64,000 nt of DNA from NCBI GenBank assembly GCA_934365945.1, contig CAKRNE010000002.1:323467-387466 (forward strand), read 5' to 3'. Positions 34,215-42,032 of the stretch are shown one piece after another (position 1 is the first letter of the stretch; each line of letters opens with the position of its first letter). The notes beneath the pieces were generated by a model, which did no database searches, was not told the origin of the DNA, and was given only the letters and a program-made list of their open reading frames with translations. Made by a program: the position numbers and the translations under genes. The stretch comes from an uncultured Agathobacter sp. GTDB taxonomy: Bacteria; Bacillota; Clostridia; Lachnospirales; Lachnospiraceae.

Positions 34215-34685
34215 TTATGATTTACTTTTTATATCACAGATTAACATAAGTGCTGTAACTATGATAATAATCATAATATACATCACCTTGCCCCCGGTAG
34301 AGTTAAGCAGCCCTGCCAGATAGCCGACCATTGGAATATCAAATACCGGTTTTCCAAGAATATCGGATTTCTTCACGCTTTGAGGGTCTGTAACCTGCAC
34401 TGCATCTCCTTTTGTGGTATATGTGTGATCTGTTTTGTTGATTTCTGCCACACGATGGGTAACCAGCTCACCATTTCTGTAAAAGGTAATAGCATCACCA
34501 ACCTCAATATCAGATGTATCCTCCTTTACGTATAAGAGACTGCCTATCTTGTAGGTCGGCTCCATACTTCCACTGACAACAACCATCGGCTGTATTCCTA
34601 ACAGCTTAGGCATAAACAATATTACGATTATTAAAATTAGAATTAACAAAATTATCGATGTAATTATACTAAATACTTTTCTCAC
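34215..34685 (-). CDS. sipW: SipW-type signal peptidase I
   Basis: A 156-residue signal peptidase of the ER/archaeal (SipW) branch. It has an N-terminal membrane helix (about 7-28), the serine motif VSGSMEPTY, and a His in place of the bacterial Lys general base in LVTHRVAE, then the box-E-like GDAVQVTDP, and a C-terminal membrane helix (about 132-150). SipW enzymes process a few special substrates such as TasA-like matrix or surface proteins. Its start lies three bases after the regulator's stop codon, so the two are translated together. srtB follows. Confidence 0.92.
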   Translation of the reverse strand: MRKVFSIITSIILLILILIIVILFMPKLLGIQPMVVVSGSMEPTYKIGSLLYVKEDTSDIEVGDAITFYRNGELVTHRVAEINKTDHTYTTKGDAVQVTDPQSVKKSDILGKPVFDIPMVGYLAGLLNSTGGKVMYIMIIIIVTALMLICDIKSKS

Positions 34686-34687
34686 AA

Positions 34688-35929
34688 TTATACACCTCTG
34701 TTATTGTCAACTATGCTATTGTCTTTAACCATGCTGTTCTCAGCCGAAACCGGTTCGATGTCGTATTTAACATCAATTTCTCCTGATACACTAAATATCT
34801 TTTTGAACTTTCTGACTATTCTGTCAGCCACTATAGGAGCAACGTCATAATCACACTTGGACAACAGCACAATATACTGGGTATCACTGTATTTTGCCGC
34901 CACATCGCCGACTCTAAGACACATTTTCAGCACATGCTCAAGAGATTTCATAGCATTTGGTATACGCAGTTTAAATACATTGTGATTTTGCTGCTTTTCA
35001 GAGAAAAACGTAAAGAGGATGAGGTTCTGAGGGACAGGTGTCCTCTCGCTTTTACGAACCTCCAGATGATATATCTCCTTGAACACAGGATATCCGCAGA
35101 AAAACACACCATTCATGTTTTCCTCGTTCATATCCTCCTTAACCTGGTCTATATCGTAGCTGTCCTTTCCTTTTGTAACGGCAAGCAGCTCATCATATAC
35201 TTTATTCAGCATCGTGGTTTTTCTGACGCCAAGCTCTTTATCCATTATAGTTTTGGCTTTCTCGTATGATTCGAACGCAAGCTGAACCTTCTTCATGCGC
35301 ATGCGTGCCTCTATCAGATAACAGTAAATCTGCTCATCTCCATACTCAAAGGTCAGCGCCTTGTTGCAAAGTTTTTCCAGCTCGTTATAGCGCTCCTCCT
35401 CAGCATAGATATTTGCCAGTGACTTGACTATTGTGATGAACTGTGAATGATAATATGTATTAAGTGTTGCAATCCAGTGTATATCTGTCCATTGCAATAA
35501 GAAATCTCCATTATATAAATCAACAGCCTGTTCATATTGCTTTATAGTCTGCTCTGTATGTGTACATTTATCGGCACTTGCTGATTTCAGATATTTTTCA
35601 AAATCCTCCACATCCAGTTTAACTGCCACATTAGTATTCCATTTATATGAGCCTCTGCCGCTTATAATATATTCCCTGTCACCAAAAGCGTCCTTCAGGC
35701 CTTTTCTAAGCCTGTATACAAGATTTTTTAATGCTCCGCCGGGATTATCTGTAAAGTCACCATTCTGCCATAAATGCTCTGTAAGCTCATCAAGTCCGAT
35801 AGAACGCTCCCTGTTCATGACAAGATATACAAAAAGCTGGCCAACCTTTGCAGATCTCCACAGTTTTTCATCCATCACGGTATTTTTTTCAGAAGCCTGA
35901 AAACGCCCAAACGTAGTCAGTGTTATCAT
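34688..35929 (-). CDS. SARP/BTAD-type transcription regulator with C-terminal GGDEF-like remnant
   Basis: A 413-residue regulator. Residues 1-100 are an OmpR-like winged helix (FGRFQASEK, SAKVGQLFVYLVMN, GGALKNLVYRLRKGL, SGRGSYKWN); residues 105-255 are a BTAD helical-repeat domain (YEQAVDLYNGDFLL, AEEERYNELEKLCNKAL, MRMKKVQLAFESYEKAKTI). The last 130 residues (LRVGDVAAKYSDTQYIVLLS) look like a degenerate GGDEF/cyclase fold without the catalytic motif. Proteins of this type sense signals and activate nearby operons. It heads the sipW-srtB operon and is its likely regulator. A GGAAGG site precedes the ATG. Confidence 0.85.
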   Translation of the reverse strand: MITLTTFGRFQASEKNTVMDEKLWRSAKVGQLFVYLVMNRERSIGLDELTEHLWQNGDFTDNPGGALKNLVYRLRKGLKDAFGDREYIISGRGSYKWNTNVAVKLDVEDFEKYLKSASADKCTHTEQTIKQYEQAVDLYNGDFLLQWTDIHWIATLNTYYHSQFITIVKSLANIYAEEERYNELEKLCNKALTFEYGDEQIYCYLIEARMRMKKVQLAFESYEKAKTIMDKELGVRKTTMLNKVYDELLAVTKGKDSYDIDQVKEDMNEENMNGVFFCGYPVFKEIYHLEVRKSERTPVPQNLILFTFFSEKQQNHNVFKLRIPNAMKSLEHVLKMCLRVGDVAAKYSDTQYIVLLSKCDYDVAPIVADRIVRKFKKIFSVSGEIDVKYDIEPVSAENSMVKDNSIVDNNRGV

Positions 35930-35953
35930 AATAAATTTTCCTTCCCTTTTTAA

Positions 35954-36457
35954 TTAAAACTTTCTAAGATCATCACTGCCATCATCGACAGTATTTTCTA
36001 TTTTCATAATTTTCACAAAATAAGAATAGTCATCATTAACCTTTACTTCACAACGGTCTCCTACCTTGTGCCCAAAAATCGCAGCGCCAAGAGGTGACTC
36101 CTTGCTTATAAGATTTTTTAATGAATTTCCCCTCACTGTCGTGACTATCTTATATGTCTCTGTCTCATCATCATCCTCGAAATAAACATCTACAGTATTA
36201 AACATACCTACTTCGTCATCATTAGATTCATCTGAGATTACGACTGCAGTCTTTATCATTTTTTCAAGATACCTTATGCGGCTTTCGTTTTGATTTTTGA
36301 ACTGTTTTGCAGCCTTATATTCAAAGTTCTCGCTCAAATCGCCCTGTGCTCTAGCAACTTTTACGTCATCGAGAGCCTTCTTTCTGACAACAAGCTTACG
36401 ATACTCTATCTCGTCTTCCATTTTTTTAATATCATTTGCTGTCAATTCATCATGCAT
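35954..36457 (-). CDS. greA: Transcription elongation factor GreA
   Basis: A 167-residue Gre factor. The N-terminal coiled coil (about 1-80) carries the acidic tip that reaches the polymerase active centre in ARAQGDLSENFEYKAAK, with the D-x-x-E pair that positions Mg2+ for RNA cleavage. The C-terminal FKBP-like domain has SPLGAAIFGHKVGDRCEV. The N-terminal MHDELTANDIKKMEDEI is the clostridial form. The protein rescues backtracked RNA polymerase. AAAGGGTG precedes the ATG. It runs toward the sortase operon and is separated from it by 24 bases, so read-through is possible. Confidence 0.95.
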   Translation of the reverse strand: MHDELTANDIKKMEDEIEYRKLVVRKKALDDVKVARAQGDLSENFEYKAAKQFKNQNESRIRYLEKMIKTAVVISDESNDDEVGMFNTVDVYFEDDDETETYKIVTTVRGNSLKNLISKESPLGAAIFGHKVGDRCEVKVNDDYSYFVKIMKIENTVDDGSDDLRKF

Positions 36458-36533
36458 ATCTTATCACCCTTTCAAATTTGCACGATACATCTTAATTCAC
36501 ACTTTATTTGCAACTATTCAAAACCTTTATTTA

Positions 36534-37403
36534 CTATAAAAGTCCTGCAACTCCGCATAAAAGAACTACAACACCCAGAACTATTCGATACCAGCCAAAT
36601 ACGATAAAGTTGTGCTTTTTTATGTATCCCATCAAGAATTTAATAACAAACATTGAAACAACAAATGCTACAATCATTCCGATTATGAGTATTGCTGCCT
36701 CCTCTCCTGTAAAATGGAAACCAAATTTAACCAGCTTGAGAAGACTTGCACCAAACATAACAGGTATTGCAAGGAAAAATGTATACTCTGCAGCAACAGT
36801 TCTTGAAACACCGATAAGCAGTGCGCCGACAATTGTTGCACCTGAGCGCGATGTTCCCGGGAACACTGCAGCTATAAGCTGGAAAAATCCAATCAAAAGT
36901 GCTGTTGTATAGCTTATGTCAACGAGAGAATTGATTCTTGCAGACCTTCCGCTGTGTTTTGTTTCAACAACAATAAATGCTACACCAAAAATAATAAGCA
37001 TGATAGCTACAGTTTGGAAATTATAAAATAACTCTTCAAATAAATCATCAAACAATATTCCTACGATTGCAGCAGGCACTGTAGATACTAATATATGAAA
37101 CCATAATACGAAAATGTCTGTCTTAATCCATGCGCCGACACCTCTTTTAGCTAAAGGTGCTTTGTTGTTTTTCTTTCCGAACGGCCATATCTGGCTCCAA
37201 AACAGTACTACAACAGCCATGATAGCTCCAAGCTGGATTACTACCTCAAACATACTGTAAAAATCATCCGGATTCTTTCCGATTCTAAGCGGTAAAACCT
37301 CATTCAGCAGTATCATATGTCCTGTACTGCTGATAGGAAGCCACTCTGTGATTCCTTCCACAATTCCAAATATAATAGACTTAATAATGTCAAAAATTTC
37401 CAT
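36534..37403 (-). CDS. uppP: Undecaprenyl-diphosphate phosphatase UppP/BacA
   Basis: A 289-residue polytopic membrane enzyme that recycles the cell-wall carrier lipid by hydrolysing undecaprenyl diphosphate; high activity gives bacitracin resistance. Conserved active-site motifs are EGITEWLPISSTGH near the N terminus and FPGTSRSGATI in the second half, containing the essential Glu, Ser, His and Arg. The start at 37403 (MEIFDIIKS) follows AGGAAGGAAT; the longer frame from 37457 would add 18 unrelated residues. It is monocistronic and divergent from the TAXI gene. Confidence 0.95.
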   Translation of the reverse strand: MEIFDIIKSIIFGIVEGITEWLPISSTGHMILLNEVLPLRIGKNPDDFYSMFEVVIQLGAIMAVVVLFWSQIWPFGKKNNKAPLAKRGVGAWIKTDIFVLWFHILVSTVPAAIVGILFDDLFEELFYNFQTVAIMLIIFGVAFIVVETKHSGRSARINSLVDISYTTALLIGFFQLIAAVFPGTSRSGATIVGALLIGVSRTVAAEYTFFLAIPVMFGASLLKLVKFGFHFTGEEAAILIIGMIVAFVVSMFVIKFLMGYIKKHNFIVFGWYRIVLGVVVLLCGVAGLL

Positions 37404-37562
37404 AATAATTCCTTCCTTTATTTTATTCAACCTATATATTATATTATTTTTTGCCAAACAAGTCTACGCAATTTACGAAAATTTTAAATTAAATATTTTC
37501 ATAATACCCAAAACCGTGTAAAATATAATCATATTTCATTATACGAAAGGAAACTATTAATT

Positions 37563-38489
37563 ATGAAGAGAAAAATCAGTATAATGCTGTGTATTATTCT
37601 TTTTATCCTTACCGGATGCCGCGCCTCCGTAAAAACAATAAGATTTGGCGCAGCTGATATCGGTGGCATGTACTATTCATTTGCGAACACATTTACAGAG
37701 CTTGCTAATGAGGAAGGACTTGACTACACATTTAAGGTACGTACAACAGCCGGTTCTTCAGCTAACCTGAGGCTTCTAGCCGATAACTATATAGAGATTG
37801 GTATTGTCCAGGCAGATCTTATAAGTGATGCCTACAAAAACAACAATAATTTAAGAGCCATTGCCGGTTTGTATACTGAGGTTTGTCAGCTTGTTGTCAG
37901 GGCAGATTCAGACATACAATCACTCAATGATCTTGCCGGTCATACAGTAAGCATTGGAGCCGAAGAATCCGGTACAGAGCTTAATGCTAAAAATATTCTC
38001 GAATTTGCGGGGATTCCGTCATCCATCGTGCAAACTAAAAATCTTGATTATATTGATGCCACAAACGAACTCAAATCAGGCGATATTGACGCATTTTTTT
38101 GTACAGCCGGGCTTACAACCACTGTAATAGACGAGCTTTCAAAGGAATGTGATATCAGGCTGATTCCAATTGACGAAGACGTAATCCAAAAAATGCTCGC
38201 AGGATCTGATGCTTACACAAGCACTTATATTCCTGCCGGAACTTATCGTGGACAGGATACTGACATAAGCACCATAGGTACAAAATCAGTGCTTTTAACC
38301 ACATCATCTGTACCCGAAGATATTATTGAGCAGCTCACCTCTCTATTATTTGACAAAGAAAAAGAGCTTCAATATTCCACATCCTTAAGGCTTGAGCTCA
38401 ATGAAGATTTTGCCACAAGCGATGTACCTGTTCCGTTTCATTCCGGTGCGCTGAAATACTATGAGGCTCAGGGGTATCATTTAAACTAA
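37563..38489 (+). CDS. TAXI-family solute-binding lipoprotein
   Basis: A 308-residue periplasmic-type binding protein of the TAXI class of TRAP transporters. The lipobox is ILTGCRA with the lipidated Cys at residue 19. The mature protein has the TAXI signature FGAADIGGMYYSFANTF, AGSSANLRLL and AIAGLYTEVCQLVVRADS, a type II binding fold. TAXI proteins normally feed a fused 4+12-helix TRAP permease and often bind glutamate or alpha-ketoglutarate. No TRAP permease lies nearby; instead a GltS glutamate transporter starts 37 bases later in the same transcript. LspA at 1815 would process it. Confidence 0.9.
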   Translation: MKRKISIMLCIILFILTGCRASVKTIRFGAADIGGMYYSFANTFTELANEEGLDYTFKVRTTAGSSANLRLLADNYIEIGIVQADLISDAYKNNNNLRAIAGLYTEVCQLVVRADSDIQSLNDLAGHTVSIGAEESGTELNAKNILEFAGIPSSIVQTKNLDYIDATNELKSGDIDAFFCTAGLTTTVIDELSKECDIRLIPIDEDVIQKMLAGSDAYTSTYIPAGTYRGQDTDISTIGTKSVLLTTSSVPEDIIEQLTSLLFDKEKELQYSTSLRLELNEDFATSDVPVPFHSGALKYYEAQGYHLN

Positions 38490-38525
38490 CTTATAAAATT
38501 CATCTTTAGAAATGAAAGGTATCTT

Positions 38526-39713
38526 ATGAAAATACAACTTGACATGTACCAGACACTTGCTATCGCAGTTTTGGTACTTTTACTTGGAAGATATTTGAAG
38601 AAAAAAATTTATGTTTTGGAAAAATTCTGTATACCAGCACCCGTTATAGGTGGTCTGCTTTTTGCTATTATGACATGTATATGCTACGTCACAAACCTGG
38701 CAGAATTCTCATTTGATGATACTCTGCGTGAAGTTTGTATGGTTTTTTTCTTTACCTCAGTGGGATTTCAGGCAAACCTGAAGGTATTAAAAACCGGTGG
38801 AAAATCACTTATTATATTTCTCGGACTTGTAATTTCACTCATACTGCTACAAAACTTTACTGCTGTAGGTCTGGCCAAATTATTAGGGCTGAATCCACTG
38901 ATTGGCATGTGTACCGGCTCAATACCAATGGTTGGAGGTCATGGTACAGCCGGCGCATTCGGACCGGTACTTGAGGATTTAAATATTTCAGGTGCCACAA
39001 CCATATGTACTGCGGCTGCTACATTCGGTCTGATTTTCGGAAGTCTCATAGGCGGACCTCTCGGAAAACGGCTTATTGAAAAACATAATCTTATGAAAAC
39101 GGTTTCAAATGAGGATGACAGCCTGTTGGTTGAGGACGAAAAGAAACACGAGCGACATACAAATATGTATGCTGAAGCCGTGTTCCAGCTTATACTTGCA
39201 ATTGGACTCGGAACTATTTTTTCAATGCTTCTCACCAAAACAGGTATGACTTTTCCAATTTATATCGGTGCCATGCTTGCAGCAGCACTTATGCGTAACA
39301 TATGTGAATATACAAAAATCACAACCATTCATATGGGTGAAATAAACGACCTGGGTGGAATATGCCTGTCCCTTTTCCTTGGTATGGCTATGATTACATT
39401 AAAGCTTTGGGAGCTTGCATCGCTTGCTATGCCACTTATCATATTGCTGACTGCACAGGTAATACTGATAATTATTTTCACATACATTATAGAATACAAC
39501 ATCATGGGACGTGACTACGACGCCGCAATACTTGTTGCCGGAACCTGCGGCTTTGGAATGGGAGCAACTCCAAATGCCATGGCAAATATGCAGGCTGTAT
39601 GTGACAGATATGCACCTTCCGTAAAGGCTTATCTGCTTATTCCACTTGTAGGAAGTCTGTTCGCAGACTTTTTAAACAGCCTTGTAATTACATTTTTCAT
39701 CAACTTACTTTAA
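38526..39713 (+). CDS. gltS: Sodium/glutamate symporter
   Basis: A 395-residue GltS with about ten membrane helices in two inverted halves. The hairpin motifs are GSIPMVGGHGTAGAFGP in the first half and GTCGFGMGATPNAMANMQA in the second, the paired glycine-rich re-entrant loops of this family. Length is normal. It couples sodium influx to glutamate uptake. AAAGGT precedes the ATG. Pairing with the TAXI lipoprotein upstream and a small repeat protein 17 bases downstream is unusual and suggests a binding-protein-assisted GltS. Confidence 0.93.
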   Translation: MKIQLDMYQTLAIAVLVLLLGRYLKKKIYVLEKFCIPAPVIGGLLFAIMTCICYVTNLAEFSFDDTLREVCMVFFFTSVGFQANLKVLKTGGKSLIIFLGLVISLILLQNFTAVGLAKLLGLNPLIGMCTGSIPMVGGHGTAGAFGPVLEDLNISGATTICTAAATFGLIFGSLIGGPLGKRLIEKHNLMKTVSNEDDSLLVEDEKKHERHTNMYAEAVFQLILAIGLGTIFSMLLTKTGMTFPIYIGAMLAAALMRNICEYTKITTIHMGEINDLGGICLSLFLGMAMITLKLWELASLAMPLIILLTAQVILIIIFTYIIEYNIMGRDYDAAILVAGTCGFGMGATPNAMANMQAVCDRYAPSVKAYLLIPLVGSLFADFLNSLVITFFINLL

Positions 39714-39730
39714 GAACCAGGAGTACCCTT

Positions 39731-39934
39731 ATGTTTAAAAAAATCAAACAATATTTCAAATCAAAAAAAGAAGCAGGCTCACATGATTACGAACTGACAT
39801 ATGACAACGTGGCAATTCCGGAGATTCATACACACAAAACCACTATTAAAGAGGATACAAGTGATGAATCTCAGAGCATAAGCTACGACAATGTGGCAAT
39901 TCCGGAAGTGCATATCAGAAAGAGGGAGAAATAA
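39731..39934 (+). CDS. Small protein with duplicated YDNVAIPE motif (67 aa)
   Basis: A 67-residue soluble, charged protein. The motif TYDNVAIPEIH (residues about 24-34) returns as SYDNVAIPEVH (51-61), separated by a polar linker, so the protein is a tandem duplication of a short unit after a lysine-rich N-terminal helix (MFKKIKQYFKSKKE). I do not recognise the family. The start lies 17 bases after gltS, with CAGGAG upstream, so it is co-transcribed with the transporter and may bind or regulate it. No signal peptide: it would act on the cytoplasmic side, where the basic helix could contact the membrane. Confidence 0.7.
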   Translation: MFKKIKQYFKSKKEAGSHDYELTYDNVAIPEIHTHKTTIKEDTSDESQSISYDNVAIPEVHIRKREK

Positions 39935-39978
39935 ATAAACCTAAGTTTTTGTAAGTGCCACTATAATGCAAAACCCAC

Positions 39979-40481
39979 CTATTCCTTGAAATTGTTGAGT
40001 CCCGTAAATATGCTTTCCTTTGATATGCGAAGGCATCCTGTCAGCACCGCGAACTGTAAAAATTCATTAGTCTTTAGTGCCTGCCCGAAAAGACCTCTGA
40101 TAAGCGAAACCATTTCATTATAATAACCATTCTGAAAGGCTTTATCGAGCGGTACATCATACTCATCTATGAGAATAACTGTCTTTTTTCCATAGTGCTT
40201 ATACAATAGCTGCGAAAGAAGCTGTAATGAAGATATGAGCTTTTCCTTGTCAAAAGCAAGCCTGCCATTAAAGTTTCATCTGTGCCAATATCAAAAAAGC
40301 TCTTAAGCATGCTCATATTAAGAGTTTTTCCAAAGCGGCGCGGACGTGTAAAAAGCGTCACCTCACTCCAGTTTAATAAAAGCTGCTCAATAAGTCTTGT
40401 TTTATCAACATAATAAAATTCCGATTCCCGCAATTTCCTAAAATCATCAATTCCAACCGGTAACTTCAAAGTATTTGCCAT
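39979..40481 (-). pseudogene. Remnant of an AAA-ATPase-like / PD-(D/E)XK nuclease protein
   Basis: Two frame-shifted pieces of one gene. The N-terminal part (40167-40481) has LPVGIDDFRKLRES, YYVDKT and the P-loop-like FTRPRRFGKTLNMSML, the start of the AAA-ATPase-like family (PF09820 type) common in gut Firmicutes. The second piece (39979-40206) resumes with YGKKTVILIDEYDVPLDKA (Walker B) and GLFGQALK, then stops after GLNNFKE. The stretch between the two is deleted and the C-terminal nuclease half (about 300 residues) is missing. The intact family is about 550 residues. GGAGG still precedes the original ATG at 40481. Non-functional. Confidence 0.85.
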
Positions 40482-40499
40482 AAAAGCCTCCACAAAAAT

Positions 40500-40532
40500 A
40501 ATCCGCTATACTTCGCTATAGTATAGCGGATT
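40500..40532 (-). terminator. Terminator of the lipoprotein gene at 40566
   Basis: AATCCGCTATAC (40500-40511) pairs with GTATAGCGGATT (40521-40532) over 12 bp with a 9-base loop. On the - strand ATTTTTG follows. Confidence 0.75.
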
Positions 40533-40565
40533 AACCGTCAAAATACAATCCATGATTATGGTACC

Positions 40566-40940
40566 TTATTCTGCCTTCTCAACAGATATTATCTTTCCCT
40601 CAAACGGATCCACCTCTGAAATAGTTCTGGTATACTTTACAGTCACCTTATCTCCGCCTGCGACACTCTCAAGTCCGTCAGGCTTTTCATCGAAGGTAAA
40701 GCTGTATGGTGTATCCTTGTCATCAGTCACTACAAACATGAAGTCCTTTATGTCATCGATTGTTCCTGTAAGCTCCTTCTCTTCCTGTGAGCCCTTTTCA
40801 CCTTCGTCTTTGGTCTCAGCCTGCTTTGCATTTTCGGTGCCTGCTGCCTTATCCTGCTTTGAATCGCTTTGTCCGCAGCCTGCAAATAAGCCTGCGCAAA
40901 GCATAGCTCCTATTACAATTGTAATCAGTTTTTTCTTCAT
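40566..40940 (-). CDS. Small secreted lipoprotein
   Basis: A 124-residue lipoprotein. The signal peptide (MKKKLITIVIGAMLCAGLFAG) ends at the lipobox LFAGC, with the lipidated Cys at residue 22. A low-complexity, Lys/Glu/Gln-rich linker of about 35 residues follows, then a small beta-rich domain (about 58-124: LTGTIDDIKDFMFVVTDDKD, SFTFDEKP, KVTVKYTRTISE) that looks like an OB- or immunoglobulin-like barrel. No family assigned. Monocistronic with its own terminator. Confidence 0.85.
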   Translation of the reverse strand: MKKKLITIVIGAMLCAGLFAGCGQSDSKQDKAAGTENAKQAETKDEGEKGSQEEKELTGTIDDIKDFMFVVTDDKDTPYSFTFDEKPDGLESVAGGDKVTVKYTRTISEVDPFEGKIISVEKAE

Positions 40941-41076
40941 TATGATATACCTCTTTCTTTATTGATAAGCATTCTTATTAGTATGTTTTCTAAAGAGTAC
41001 TCTCCTATCAGCTTAAAGTAAATAGAATACATAAAATATTAATGAATTCTTAAGCCTGCCTTGTAATTATAGTACT

Positions 41077-41920
41077 ATGATAGTAAAAAAGAGCTATATT
41101 ATTTCAAATATTATATCATTTTTGTTATTTTATGCTGGCTGCCTTTCGTGTGTGGTGACATACTTCTAAAAAATCAAGGGAAGGATAATGACAGGTACCG
41201 GCTTGCATTCGTCATCGGATATGGTATTTTTACGTATTTCTTTTGTGTACGACAACCTCACCGATTGCATTCACCTACATACTTCCGATAATCAGCCTTA
41301 TTGTAATATTTAAGGATGAAAAATTCATGATTTACTGCGCCGTTGCAAATATGCTAAGCCTTCTTGCAAGTATTGCTTTTCACATATTTGTACTTGGTCA
41401 GAACACTGCTATAGATCATAAAAACTTTCAGCTTCAGATAGCACGTCTTTTACTTTGCTACATAGGCGCTATATCATGTCGATGCGCCACCTGACTGAAT
41501 CCGATTCCTCGCTCTTAACGCTTCTATCGAGGCTGTACGTGCAGGCGAAGCAGGTAAGGGATTTGCTGTTGTTGCCGAACGGATCCGTACTTTAAGCACT
41601 GAGACGAGAAATTCATCCGGTCAGATCAGTGAGGCTCTCTCACGGCTTGACGAGATTTCTGGAAAGATGACCTCATCCATTGAAGAAACGCTCCGTCTCA
41701 TCCAGCTCACTCTTGAAAAGGTAATGCAAACCGGTGAAAATGTTGAGAAGATCACAAAGGATTCCAATAAGCTCGGAAGCCATATCCGTGAAATCGATGC
41801 CGCAATGCAGGAGGTTGAAGCATCTAACCAGCAGCTTGTCGACAATATGGAAAAGGTATCTGACATCGTAGAAACCATGACCTCATGTATCAGTGCTTCT
41901 GACGCGATAAGCCATATGTC
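41077..41920 (+). pseudogene. Decayed methyl-accepting chemotaxis protein gene
   Basis: A chain of fragments in different frames. It starts at an ATG (41077) with MIVKKSYIISNIISFLLF, then frame shifts near 41165 and 41250 lead into hydrophobic segments (PIAFTYILPIISLIVIF, MLSLLASIAFHIFVL) to about 41490. The frame resumes near 41520 in the signalling domain: [27 protein letters not shown], the hallmark hairpin tip of chemoreceptors, and runs to about 41910 ([10 protein letters not shown]), where it is cut. At least three frame shifts, a deletion of the linker and a missing C terminus make it inactive. The receptor appears to have had a multi-helix membrane sensor. Confidence 0.85.
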
Positions 41921-41952
41921 GATGAGCAGCTTCGTGCTCACGTATAAGAAAG

Positions 41953-41996
41953 AAAAAGCTATGAATGCCTTTAAGCGGGCGCTCATAGCTTTTTTG
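41953..41996 (+). terminator. Terminator after the chemoreceptor pseudogene
   Basis: AAAAAGCTATGA (41953-41964) pairs with TCATAGCTTTTT (41983-41994), with T continuing to 41995. It may serve the - strand cyclase gene as well, since the arms carry A- and T-runs. Confidence 0.75.
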
Positions 41997-42032
41997 ATAA
42001 ACAATTATCTTCTATCTATTATTTTCTATCTA

